DNA of 64,000 bases from assembly GCA_013368375.1 (NCBI GenBank), contig JAACJP010000034.1, forward strand, positions 398,120 through 462,119, written 5' to 3'. The translations under genes and the position numbers were made by a program. Positions 9,964-20,162 of this stretch are shown here, piece by piece (the first letter of the stretch is position 1; every line of letters begins with the position of its first letter). The DNA comes from Tricholomella constricta. Taxonomy: Eukaryota; Basidiomycota; Agaricomycetes; Agaricales; Lyophyllaceae. Under the pieces are notes generated by a model. That model did not search any database and had not been told where the DNA came from. It saw nothing but the letters and a program-made list of their open reading frames with translations.

Positions 9964-12012
9964 TCACTCCACTCCCTCCTCCCCGTAGACGTCGCTACCC
10001 GCGTGCGGCGGGCCCTCGTAGTCCTCATCACTGGCCTCGCCATCAGAACCGCGACCTCCGCCATCGACACCGTCGGCCGCGCACAGCTGGTCGTACCGAT
10101 CCTGGAGGAGGCGGACAGCGACAGTCGTGTCCGCAAACTGGTCGTTCAGAGTCGCCAAAGTAGAGCGGAGGACCTCTACCCGCGCCTCAGTTGTCTGGGA
10201 CTCCTGGACGAGGCTGCGAAGTAAGGCGTGTCGCGACGACAGCGCGCGCTCCACGTCGGCACGAGAAAAGCGCGCAACCGCAGCAACAGTCGCCTCCCGA
10301 TCACGCCCCAACCCCACCAAGTCCACATCTGCCGGCAAACACGCACCCTCGGGAATCCGCCCGCGCCGAAGATAATCCGACCCCAGGAACGGGAGAGTCT
10401 CCGCACACTCCAGCGCGATGCGCGCAGCGGGAGCACCGATCCCGAACGGCCCGTCGGCCGCGTACAATCCGCGACGCGTGTCGGTGGGCGATGAAACAAT
10501 CTGCACGTCGCCGTCGGAATCCTCAACGACGGGACGCGAAATGGGGCGACGACGAGGCCGCGCAGCCGAAGCCTTGCCACCAGGAGCGGCCGACGGAACG
10601 CAACCCTTCGACTGTATCTTGCACCGGGCGCAAGTGCCGCTGCCCGGTCGCTGAATGCAAGTCTGACTGGCGCGAACGCAACGCTTGCACTACCAAACGA
10701 AGTTAGAAAGAAACGCCCGACAGAGGAGCCGACCGACACCTCGTACCGGAACGTCGCGAGCGAACCAATCCGGACACTCGACCTTGAACTCCTCTAACTT
10801 CAGCTCCCAGGCGCTGGGGACCGCGGTCGTCTTCCGCTTCTTCCCTGCCTCGACGATCACGACCGATCCCTCGTCGTCCTCCCCCATCACACGCTTGCGT
10901 TTTTTGTCGGGTTCCGGGGCGGCCGACGGTGTCGCTGGCTTCGCACCTGAGAAAAGAGTTAAGCGTCGCCCGCTCACAGGACAAAACACGATGCCAGGAC
11001 AGAGCGTGGACTCACCCGACCCCACGGGGCGAGCCATTGGACGAGACGCCTGTCAAAATATAGTCAGGAGGCGAACAAGGGAACGGGCGCCACAAGGACC
11101 TACACCGGGCACCACAGGGAAGGGAAGCGCTGTCGGGCGCCCTCCGCCCGCGGAGACGTAGGCCATCTTACGCGCACCGCCGCCCTTTTTGCCCTCTCCC
11201 CGCGGGCGCACCGACGACTCTCCCCCACCAACGGCGGCGTTCGATCGACCACCTAGAGCGACCTCGGAGACGGCGCGCGAGAGAGGCGCGAGCGGGTCCC
11301 GCATAGGCTCCTCGACCTCACGCGCCATCCGCGCGGCCATGGCGGCAACGCTCGCTGCTTCCGACGACCGATGAAACTCCTCGACCGTACGCGAAACGCC
11401 ATCGGTCACCGCCTTCGCCGCCAACTCTTGCATAGTAGCGCCCGCCGGAACAACGGAAGCGGTACCGTCGGCCGCGGGGCCACCAAGGTCGGGAACCACG
11501 GGGGGCCCCCCGCCCGCCTCGTCGTCCACATCCATAAGATTCGTCTCCACCAATGCCGCCGACTCGGCAACGGGTGTGACCGCAACCTTTGACGATGCCG
11601 CGGGCTCCTCGGGCGCCACCGACTGCGAGGCGCGGCTACCGATCCCCGAACCCAGACGCTGATGCCGCTCCCGACGTCGGCGAGTGTACTCATCCTGAGG
11701 GGCAAACGCGTCGATAAACGTAAGGACACGAACAGCGGAGCGTACCTCGGGACGAAGACCCAGAAATTGGACAGACCACTCCTTGTCGCCCTCAATGCCG
11801 GCCCAGATCGACGCTAGGGCTTCCGCCTCGTCACCCCACACTCGGCGCTCCCCACCGGCCACCTGAGAGCGCAGGGACTCCACACCCTCCAGAATGTCCT
11901 CCAAGAGATCCGCACGCATGGGGCGTGCCGCGTCTGCGGGAAGCGATTGCCAGTCGGCCCAGTCCTTTCCCAAGTTCTCCAAGACGAGCGAGTAGTCGGG
12001 GGCAGGGGTCAT
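9964..12012 (-). CDS. Antisense Zn2Cys6-like gene 1 inside element 1
   Basis: Four exons on the minus strand: 12012-11104, 11049-11016, 10946-10747 and 10689-9964. The introns (54, 69 and 57 nt) all have GT-AG ends and possible branch sites such as CTGAC and CTTAAC. The exons sum to 1869 nt and keep one frame, giving 622 residues. Visible parts are an N-terminal DWADWQSL module, a Ser/Ala/Glu-rich linker, a basic patch (DKKRKR), a LEEFK segment, then a cysteine cluster starting CKRCVRASQTC with spacing C-x2-C-x6-C-x8-C-x2-C-x6-C, and a coiled-coil-like region (residues about 500-560) with an acidic tail. The spacing is that of fungal Zn2Cys6 DNA-binding clusters, so a DNA-binding role is inferred. 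Function is unknown. It is paralogous to 12675-13971. Confidence 0.8.
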
Positions 12013-12120
12013 CGCGAGTCAACAGGAAGAGAAGGAAATGAGAAAAAGAAATTGAACCAGAACAAGGCGCCAAAAAATTTTCGCACCGCCACCTCCTCCC
12101 ACGCCACACACGCGCGACGC

Positions 12121-12160
12121 CTAGGCTGAGGACAGTCAGCAGTTCCAGTAAGGAGGAGCG
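12121..12160. repeat. Internal copy of the polypurine-tract module (a)
   Basis: CTGAGGACAGTC followed by CAGTAAGGAGGAGCG resembles the sequence just before the 3' LTR (14093-14131). It lies about 110 bp upstream of antisense gene 1 on that gene's strand. Its hairpin is decayed compared with the other two copies. Confidence 0.7.
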
Positions 12161-12433
12161 AAGAGACGTGGCGCACACATGGCGCCCACATGGAACAACA
12201 AGTCACATGACCCAAACAGACCACACATCCTTACAAACAGCGGCGCAAACGGTCGGACTCACCTTCACAAGACGAGACGAACGCAACCGACCCGACACCG
12301 ACAGACGTCGCCACCGCTCCCACCCTCGGCAGCGCCGTCGCCTACGACACCACCGCTCCTGAAAAACTCCCACTCCCGTCGGGGTCCATAGCCCCACCCT
12401 TAGTGGGTCGGGCAGCAGAGTCGGACTCCGGGC
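12161..12433. other. Inter-module segment in element 1
   Basis: About 270 bp between polypurine modules a and b. No convincing gene was seen. By its position it could be the remnant of a third, deleted antisense cassette. Confidence 0.35.
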
Positions 12434-12471
12434 CGACTGAGGGCAGTCGGCATTTCAAGTAAGGAGGAGAC
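12434..12471. repeat. Internal copy of the polypurine-tract module (b)
   Basis: GCCGACTG-AGGG-CAGTCGGC forms a perfect 8-bp hairpin and is followed by CAAGTAAGGAGGAGA. Compared with the terminal copy, the outer pair is G-C instead of A-T, a compensatory change that keeps the stem paired. Confidence 0.75.
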
Positions 12472-12674
12472 ATGCCCTACGGATGGAGCGACCCGACACC
12501 ACCGACAACAAAACCGACCGACACGACGAACCGACCTGCGCCACTTAAAAACACGGGAAGTTCGAATTATAAAGAACGGCCCAATTTTAGGGCCCGCACG
12601 ACAAATCAGGTATATACAAAATACGCGACCAATAAACGAGCGCAACCCGACCGCAAAACACGACAAACCCGAAG

Positions 12675-13971
12675 TCAAGGCGACGAACCCTCGCCACCAT
12701 CGTCGCGTACACCACCGTCGACACCGTTTCCACTGCCGCCGCCCCCACTCCTCGAATTACCCATCGCAGACGCACCAACTAACTCTGCGCGCCGGGCCTG
12801 AAGCAAGTCAAGGGCCGACGACGTAGACACGACCTGCCCGTAAAGCTGACGAGACGACGAACGCATGATCTCTTGGCGCGATTCAAGGACTTGAATTTCC
12901 TGGACCAAAGTATGCAAGAAAACGGTGCGCGCCGATAGCGCCCGATCTACATCTGCAAGACCGAACCGCGAAATAACCGACAACGGCTGGGTGAAGCCCA
13001 AACCGCGCAAATCTTCGTTACGAAGGAAGTCCTCAGGGCGGAACACCGGGCCCTGATACGGGAGACCTGCACCCCGGTCTACCGAACCCGCCGAACGAGT
13101 TACGACAGGGCACCGAGCGGCCCTTGCCAAATCGGGTGAACGGACCGCGTCGAGCAGCGGAGGGGGCATACACGCGTCGCAAAAGTGGCCCTCCACTGAA
13201 CACGACACGAACTGGTGCGGAGCTGGCCGAAATGACCCCACTTCGTTCGTCTCGCATCGCCTACACTGAATCTCGCAAACCGCGCAAATATCAATGTCGC
13301 TGCGCTGAATGCAGTCCAAGCCGTAGCTCACACAACGATCGCACTAGCCAATAGGTGAACGAAAGAACAAGGACGCAGGAGGACCGACGACTTACCGCCT
13401 CGCTACGAGCGTAATGCTCGGGGTACTCCTTCTTAAATTCCTCGAGACGTGCCAGCCACAAACGGTGTCGCATCCCTTGTGCCGCCACTACCGACTCCCC
13501 GGAGATCTCGACGACAGACTCTTCTTCGTCCCCGTCCCCACCAGAGGGAGCGCACGAACGCTCCCGAACGGCAGACCCTGCCTCTTCGTCGGTGAAGGCG
13601 GCGCGCATGCGGGCGACCGCCTCTCGGTGAGGGTAATCGGACTACCAACTAGCGCGTTAGTACGCTGCAGAAACGACCAAATAACCAGCAAGCGAACGCA
13701 CACTCGGTTCTAGATCCGCGAACCGCTCGGACCATTCGGGGTCGGACTCGATCGTAGACCATATGTTGGACAATGCCTCTTCCTCGTCGCCCCACATCCA
13801 ACGCCAGGGGCTAGCCACCGGCGACCTAAGCACTTCGAGGCTGTTCGACAAGTATTGAAGCACACGGGTGCGCGCGTAACGAGGGGAGTCGGCCGACAGC
13901 GATTGCCATTCGTCCCAGTCCCGTTCCAAGAAGCGGAGAGTGTGCTGAAGATCGACAGGAGGTCTCGACAT
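12675..13971 (-). CDS. Antisense Zn2Cys6-like gene 2 inside element 1
   Basis: Three exons on the minus strand. Exon 1 starts at 13971 (MSRPPVDLQH), chosen because it aligns with the start of gene 1. Exon 2 is 13641-13396 and exon 3 is 13343-12675. Intron 2 (13344-13395, GTAAGT...TAG) is clear. Intron 1 ends at 13642 with a TACTAAC branch site, but its donor is ambiguous (GTGCGT giving 60 nt or GTCGTT giving 40 nt). The product is about 400 residues. It follows gene 1 in order: RDWDEWQSL with WGDEEEAL, a LEEFK segment, the cluster CDRCVSYGLDC with the same C-x2-C-x6-C-x8-C-x2-C-x6-C spacing, then ADVDRALSAR and a coiled-coil-like end. It lacks the long linker of gene 1. Identity to gene 1 is low enough to suggest an old duplication with maintained coding. 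Confidence 0.75.
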
Positions 13972-14092
13972 AACGATGGGTAAACCCATCGAGGACTTGA
14001 ATATATATAGGTCGCCAGCGCGCCGGCACCGCCACTTCCTCCTACCCCTGCCCCTCTTTTCCAAGACGAACGCCCCCTGACCGATGCACGGG

Positions 14093-14131
14093 ACCGACTG
14101 AGGACAGTCGGTATTTCAAGTAAGGAGGAGA
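14093..14131 (+). promoter_or_regulatory. Polypurine tract and hairpin before the 3' LTR of element 1
   Basis: AAGTAAGGAGGAGA directly abuts the 3' LTR and is the expected plus-strand primer. Just before it, ACCGACTG-AGGA-CAGTCGGT is a perfect 8-bp hairpin. On the opposite strand the module lies about 120 bp upstream of antisense gene 2, so it may also belong to that gene's promoter. Confidence 0.75.
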
Positions 14132-15165
14132 TGATGAGCACCGTCCCGCGCTGTACACAGAACCTGCCCATAATACGGACATCAACCGCTGCGCCACGAC
14201 GAACACGGTCCCGGATGCGACCAAAGCGCCGAACCGACCGACCGACAATACGACCGACCGACCGACGATACGACCAAACGACCGACGCACCGACCAAGAA
14301 ACAGAGTAACTTGAAACGCCAACTCTCCTCTTTGGGCGCACGGAGCACGGAACGCCGTATAACCTGCCAACGACCGCGCACGTTTGTATACCAAGGTCTC
14401 AACCCGGCAACAACCAAACCCGATTGGATATTATCGACGGAAACACCTTGCCCAGCCATTCGCAGAGAGGATCCGGCCGCACCACGGAGTTCCGCACCCA
14501 AGAGCCACTACCGATCGCAAATCCACTACCGATCATACATCCGACCCGACACCGCGGGCCGATCAAAAGCCCCTTTGCCGAGCCAAAGAGCGCCACACTC
14601 TCTAAAAAGTGTCGCGTGGTACCAAGCTTGGCGTCGCTTCTCCCGATAAACCAGTAAAACACCTGCCTCACCGGCTCGCGAGAGGCGAGTCGGTCGCATA
14701 GTATAAAAACATACCCATGTACTACCTACTTCCCCCAGTGAATTACAGCCCGTATTTTCCCTCACCCTCAGAGTTAATAGCTCAAAACCGTCGTCTCTGT
14801 CGTCTCTGCATCGTTCTCATCGTATAAACCGTCGCCACCGTCGTAAACCTCGTAACCGCCGTCTCTGTCGTCTCGTAACCATCGCCCGAACCCGTGAGTT
14901 CTCCATATTCGTCTCGTTCGTCTCGTTGTCGCACAACCGACACAAAAGTCGTGCTACCGACCCGTTCCACCTGTGAACGATCGTATTCTATCGCATCGCC
15001 GTCGGTTCGACTAATTACAAGTCGGATCGTCTTTACTTTCACCGAACCACCACTTTCAAACCCTGCACACTCGCGTGTTTGGGAACTTTTAACACTTCTC
15101 GCCCCCCATAGTTGTTAGTTGTTTTGTTGTTGTGCACAGCACCTACAGGCCTTCTAGCTCTATCA
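14132..15165 (+). repeat. 3' LTR of element 1
   Basis: It is 1034 bp long and pairs with 2013-3046, with about seven substitutions seen. A TATAAAAA box lies at 14702-14709. It is followed by the target duplication GCGA and by copy B sequence. Confidence 0.96.
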
Positions 15166-15170
15166 GCGAT

Positions 15171-18032
15171 TCAGAGCCCGGGTAAGTCCTGAATCACCCC
15201 CGCGTTTCCCTCTTCTGTCTTGTGATGGAATTCGAAGATGTCGTCGCCGATGAGGTAGGTGGCTCTGCCAATGGCGTTTGCTGTTGGGCAGTCGCGCATC
15301 CAGTGTTCCAGGTCACCGCATAGGATGCAGGCCTTGTCTCGAATTCGTTGTTGCTTTACGTCTTCGTCAATCTTCACCCAGGGGCGTGTTGACTTCTTGA
15401 AACCGAAGTTGTTGGCTTGTAGGGCCTCCTCGTCGTCCCATGCGATTTCCTGGTCTTGCGCCTTACCTTCCCTACCTGAGTCCGGGTCCTGATCATGACT
15501 TTCGGCGTTCAAGCGTGCGTTCCTGTTCCCTTGAGCCGTTTGCGGCGTCGTGCGGCTTGCGGGTCCGGCCGAAGGTCCCATCGGAGGTCGTGCGGAGGTG
15601 TTGGGGGCATTCGCGTTATTCGCCCAGAGGGGTTTGTAGGACTCTGGATTTTCTATGCGATGTTCCCAGTACCTCCGATCAATTTGAGTGACCAGATCTC
15701 GGTAACCTTCGTAGGTTTCGGGGCTTGGTGCGATGGCCAGGACGTTAAGGATTCGCTGGGGGAGCGCTTTCCGGAGTGTGAACTGTAGTGCTACCCAGTT
15801 CCAGCCTGTTTCGTACGCTTCTTGTTCGAACTTGATGATGAATGCTGTGAACTTTTCCCATTCCTTCATTTTCAGTCGCGAAATGTTGTTCTCGGCTTCC
15901 ACTCTCGAGTTCGGTATTCCGAAGCGTGATCCTAATTCGTGTACGAATCCTTCCCAATTCGTGAACATTGGGTGTTGGGGGTTGTACGTGAGTTGCAGCC
16001 GAAAGTAGTCCATGGCTCCGTCCTTCAAGTAGGAGCTCGCGAATGATACTTTCAGGTGGTCCTGTTCGTAGGTAATCGCCTTGGCTTGAAACGTTACTAG
16101 GCATTCCGTGACGAAGGTTTTCCATCTCCTCGGTTCTTTTCCAGTGAAGGGGTCCGGTTTCCGGATGTCGATTTTCGATTCTAGGTTTAGGAGGTGTCGG
16201 TACTGTTCCGGGGTCAGGTTTTGATTTGGGCCTAAGAATTGTTGTGGTGGAGGTGGGGGTCGTTGAGGGTTTGCGAATTGGCCTCCTCCCGGATTTCCGG
16301 GTGGGCCTCCTCCTCCTCCTCCTCCGTGGCCTCCTCCTCCCCCTCCGGGACCTCCGGGGCCTCCCGGGCCTCCTGGTCCTTGTGGTGGTCCGTATCCTCC
16401 GTGACCTCCCCCTCCTCCAGGACCTCCTGTTCCTCTGGGGCCGTTTCCCCAATAACCTCCTCCTCCCCCTCCTGGTCCTCCAGGGCCGTTTCCCCATTGA
16501 GTTCCTCTTGGGGTAGGTGGTCCCGAAGATCCCGGAGGTGGTTGGGGCTGTGGAGGTGGTCCATTGTACTGGGGGTTCGGTCGTCCGCCGGGTATGGGTG
16601 GGGCTGGTCCGGGGTTGTAGCCAGTTCTGTATTGTTCGAACTGGGGGAATTGTTGTTGGGTCCCTTGCCTTCCGTCGAGGATGTTTACGTTTTGACTGGG
16701 GCCGGGGTCCGCTCCGATTCCACGTCGTTCTCTTGGGGAGATTGGGCGTGGGCCTTGCGGTGACCTCCTGTTCTGATTTGCCAGGTGAGGTGGTGTTTGG
16801 CGCCAGTCTTCTCGTGTCCTTGGGGGTGTTCCTCCTTCTTCTCAGTTTTCTTCGCGTAATTCGTAGCTATGAGCATACGGTAGTGGCGTTGGGACTCCTT
16901 GTTCCGACGGAGGTAGGGGAATATTCTCGGGTTCCCTCAGAGGAGCTCCTTCTTGCCTTGCGGAGGTCCTTTGTGGGCCTTGAAAACCCGAGTTTGGCCT
17001 GGAAAACGGTCCTTCGAAAGAGGGGTTCTCTTCAGGGATCCTTTGCAGATTGTGGGCTCCCCAGAATCCGAACATCGGAGCTCTTCGAGTATCCGTCCCC
17101 AGCGTGATGGTGGGTTCGAACCTTTCTTGGCTGGGGGGAGCGTTCCCTTGGTTCATCCTCCTGAGTAGAGCTGAAGCTGTCTGCGTATTGACCGTGCTTG
17201 TCGCTCGTGGAGGTTCTTCGAATCTCGTTTCAATTCTGGAGGGAATTGGTTCCTGAATTGGCATGTGGAAAGAACGTCCCGCACTTTGGGGGTCGGAGAA
17301 TCTTCTTTCTTCGTTGGACGTCTGGATTTCTCCAGCCAGAGCGCGTAACCTTCTTTCGTTTCCCCCCATTTGCAGCAACACCGTCAGTTGTGGGGGTAGT
17401 CGATGAGCTTCGTGCTGTTGTACGGTCGACAACACGAGGTTGGCCCATTGTTCTGGTGTCCTGGGTTGGTGGTCCATCCCCATGGTTTCGACCAGGAGTT
17501 CGTGCGCTTGGCGTGAAAATTCCTCTCGCGACATGTGTAGCTCATATAGTATCCTCTCGTGGTCTGTGCCGTGTAGAAAGGGGTTTTGTTGACGAGCGAA
17601 ATGTCCCTGTCCCTCCTCCTGAGCCCTATCCCTCCTTTGGAACATCTCCGGGTGCCTAAATCTTTCGTAGTGGGACCCGGGGGTCTGGTTATTTGAGGGC
17701 GGAGGTCCGGAGGTCGTTGCTGATGGTGGTAAGGGGGGGTAGTTGGGGGTGGCGAGTTGCTAGGAGGGATTGAATATGTTTGAGGGGGTCCGGGGTAGGG
17801 GTCGTCGTGGGTCCTGACTGACTGAGGAAAAATCCCCCTCATGTTGGCCAGTTTGGAAGATCTGGTGTTCCAACCTGGACCTGTTGGATCCGAAAGTCCC
17901 TTGCATCGGAGGTCCTGTTGAGGCAGGGGAGGTTTCGAAGGGTAGTGGTGAAGGTCTCCTTTGAGTGAAGGAGGGACCTTCGAAGTTTTGATAGCGGATG
18001 GTTGTGTTAGGCTCCACTATCGTCGAGGACAT
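15171..18032 (-). pseudogene. gag: Gag of chromovirus copy B, broken
   Basis: It starts MSSTIVEPNT at 18032. Frame-breaking changes relative to copy A are a TAG at 17760-17762 (copy A has TAC) and a TGA with a local indel near 16842. Beyond these the frame continues through the glycine-rich tract (about 16230-16500 in window coordinates), a capsid-like domain, and a zinc knuckle CILCGDLEHWMRDC near 15300. It ends at 15171. The slippery GGGAAAC and the 5' stem arm are present. The 3' arm was split by element 1. Confidence 0.85.
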
Positions 18033-18061
18033 GTCCGGTGGGTGGGAGGACCTCGATATTA

Positions 18062-18418
18062 TGTTATGACTCTGCGTAGCACGTCGGTTGCGGAGTTATT
18101 CCGAGACCACCGAAGCGGACAGGCCTGACGTCGTCAAGGAAAACGGCCTTCGAAAGGGTATTCAGAGGTCGTGAGCGTTGACGAAGGAGTTCACCGGAGC
18201 TAACTCGATCGAACGAGCTCAGATGATACGAGTGCGAAGCCAAGTATATTGAGAGAGAGAGATATAAAAGAAAACGAGAACGGAGACTGGTCTTAACAAA
18301 TGGTAATATCGAGGTGAGGTGTCCGAAAAGAAAGTGGTGTCATATATGTACGGCGGACGTGCGTGGGAAAGCGTAGTGGGTGTGACTTTAGGGGTGGTCG
18401 TTAGGGATGTTTGTGACA
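18062..18418 (-). repeat. 5' LTR of chromovirus copy B
   Basis: It is 357 bp long, starting TGTCACAA and ending ATAACA on the minus strand. It contains the TATA region and the ACCTCGATATTA sequence that pairs with the primer-binding site just beyond the LTR (TAATATCGAGGT on the minus strand, 18061-18050). It is clearly diverged from copy A's LTR. Confidence 0.93.
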
Positions 18419-19987
18419 GTTCATGAGATCGAAAAATGGCTGAAGGATCGCCGTCGAGGTCCGTAGAGGTAGCCGTACACCTAGTAGAGATAAGTTAATC
18501 CTAGTTTGTTCGAAGATACTGCGACATACTTGGCACACCATCCAGAAACGACGCACGCCAGAAGCACCTGCTCTGGATAATCAGCAATATAAGGGCCTAT
18601 ACCATATATAACACGCCGAAAGTGTCCATCGGCACACTGTGTAATGCGAGGTTTCGTCATCCATGGTTTAAGCGGGAGAAGAATTCGCGTGAGGGAGGTA
18701 TGGAATAGCTGTCGACGAAACTTGCGAAATTCAAGGCTGTCTTGAAATTGTTTGTCGGCTGTCATGATCTCGAACATCAGTAAAGGTCTAGTCCTGCACG
18801 AGAAGACATACTTTTTGGGATGGCTAAAAATCCGAGAAGGGCCAGGGAGTTCCTGTGAGATCGCCGGACATGATTCTGCGTGTTGCTGATGGCACCGTAA
18901 AGCGGATAGTACTCATTATGTCCCGTGGCGACTGAGACTGTCGCCTTATCGCACCCGAGAATAATGGGTGCAAACATAGCACCATGAGTCTCAGGATCTT
19001 CAGCAATAATGTCCTACCCGCACGTCAGCATCAAAAATGACATCAGGTTTCAAGCCTCGCACCGATTTGTCCCATGCCCAGTTGCCCAACATAGTATCTC
19101 CCCAAATACGCTTTCCATCTGGGCCGAACACCCGCTTGGCACCGTAGTCCATCTCGCCGTTGAAGTCTGAATTGCCTATCTGGGCTTCCATAAGCTTGAG
19201 AGGGTCGCGGAACCAGACTTCATATGGTGTTGTCATCCAAGTGGCAATCACACCATTCTCAGGCAGTTTACCGTCGTACTTGACCGAAAATGCCTGCCAT
19301 GGAACACCTCCGAGCATGGTCAAATCAATTGTATTGTAGAGATCAGCAGAGTTTGCGAAAGGTGGTGGAGGTGAGTCGATGTCGGGATCCTCAGAGTTTA
19401 CGGTATTATATGCTGCCCAGATGTCCATGAGCTCGGTGATCTTCTTGCCTGACATCTGCTCTTGACGATAGAGAAAGTCGGCAAGCTTGAAATCGGCCTC
19501 AGATTTATATGGAAAATAATCGTCAGTGGACTTGGGCATCTTGGGTGGCGGAGGGGTGTTGTGTGGCAAGTCGAACCCGTTTTCATCGCAGGGTTGTCCT
19601 GGAAGCAGTAGTTAGTAAACATCCGAAACTTAGTACAGTCTTCCACATACCATCTAAATAAGGATGTGTTTGAATCCTTACTCCTCGACTTGTTTGAGTC
19701 CATTGTTGGCGGCGAGTTGACGCATGAGTACCAGGAGTTGGTGTGGGAGGCACATCGCCACTATAAGGAGCAGGTGAAGGTGTCCGAGGAAGACGAGGAG
19801 AAAGAGTGGAGGGAGGAGGAGCATCCGCCAGAGAGAATTGTGGATTTTTACGACAGGAGTTTCGGTGGCGAGTTAGGCCACCAGGAGTTCGGCACGATGC
19901 CTTGCATCCAGAGTAAGTGCACGGATAAATTGGAGCCTTGTAGATCGCCTTCTTCATCAGTGAAAACAAGTCTTTCGAGGACTGCAA
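18419..19987 (-). pseudogene. Plavaka transposase, 5' part, truncated by copy B
   Basis: Minus-strand gene of the Plavaka (CACTA-related) DNA transposon family common in Agaricomycetes, recognised from memory. It starts near 19987 with a C2H2 finger (YPCTYSGCKASC...H..SC). Conserved landmarks follow: HPYLDG, DIWAAYN, FANSADLYNTID, VPWQAFSV, YEVWFRDP, GNWAWDKS, DIIAEDPETHGAM, PIILGCDK, NEYYPLYG, FRKFRRQLFH, YIADYPEQVLLACVV and WCAKCTA. Introns fit at 19599-19650, 19014-19062, 18759-18811 and 18481-18529 (49-53 nt, GT-AG), each restoring the family sequence. Coding is cut at 18419 by the LTR. The C-terminal half would lie beyond copy B, outside the window. Confidence 0.85.
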
Positions 19988-20162
19988 ATTAATTGACGGT
20001 GCGAGCGTTTAGCCTGACTTAACGAAAAAAAACAATCTACAAAAACTCCACGTGTTGCGACCTTGAACTGCAAAGTTGTAGTAAGCCACAAAATTGCTTT
20101 TGAACCCCAAAGAATCGACAAACCTTTACATCCTCCCCACCGAAAAAAAATCTCCATATACC

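Larger units (their letters stand above)
2013..15165 (+). mobile_element. Complete Ty3/gypsy LTR retrotransposon (element 1) with two antisense genes
   Basis: The ends are two 1034-bp LTRs (TGATGAGC...CTCTATCA). The target duplication is GCGA (2009-2012 and 15166-15169). The element lies inside copy B at what was the 3' arm of that element's frameshift hairpin. On the plus strand the order is LTR, primer-binding site, gag with protease, -1 frameshift, RT-RNase H-integrase. The 4.5 kb between pol and the 3' LTR instead carries two minus-strand, intron-containing genes. I saw about seven substitutions between the LTRs, which suggests a fairly recent insertion. There is no chromodomain. Confidence 0.95.
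15166..18418 (-). mobile_element. Tf1/sushi-like chromovirus copy B, LTR and gag part
   Basis: Continuation of the 1-2012 fragment beyond element 1. On the minus strand it runs from the 5' LTR (18418-18062) through gag to the gag-pol junction. The sequence follows copy A closely. Its LTR starts inside the Plavaka gene. The 3' end lies off the left edge, so the target duplication cannot be checked. Confidence 0.93.

Noticed and set aside
17100..17120. GGTTCGAACC resembling a tRNA T-loop
   Set aside because: It lies within gag of copy B and no cloverleaf can be built around it.
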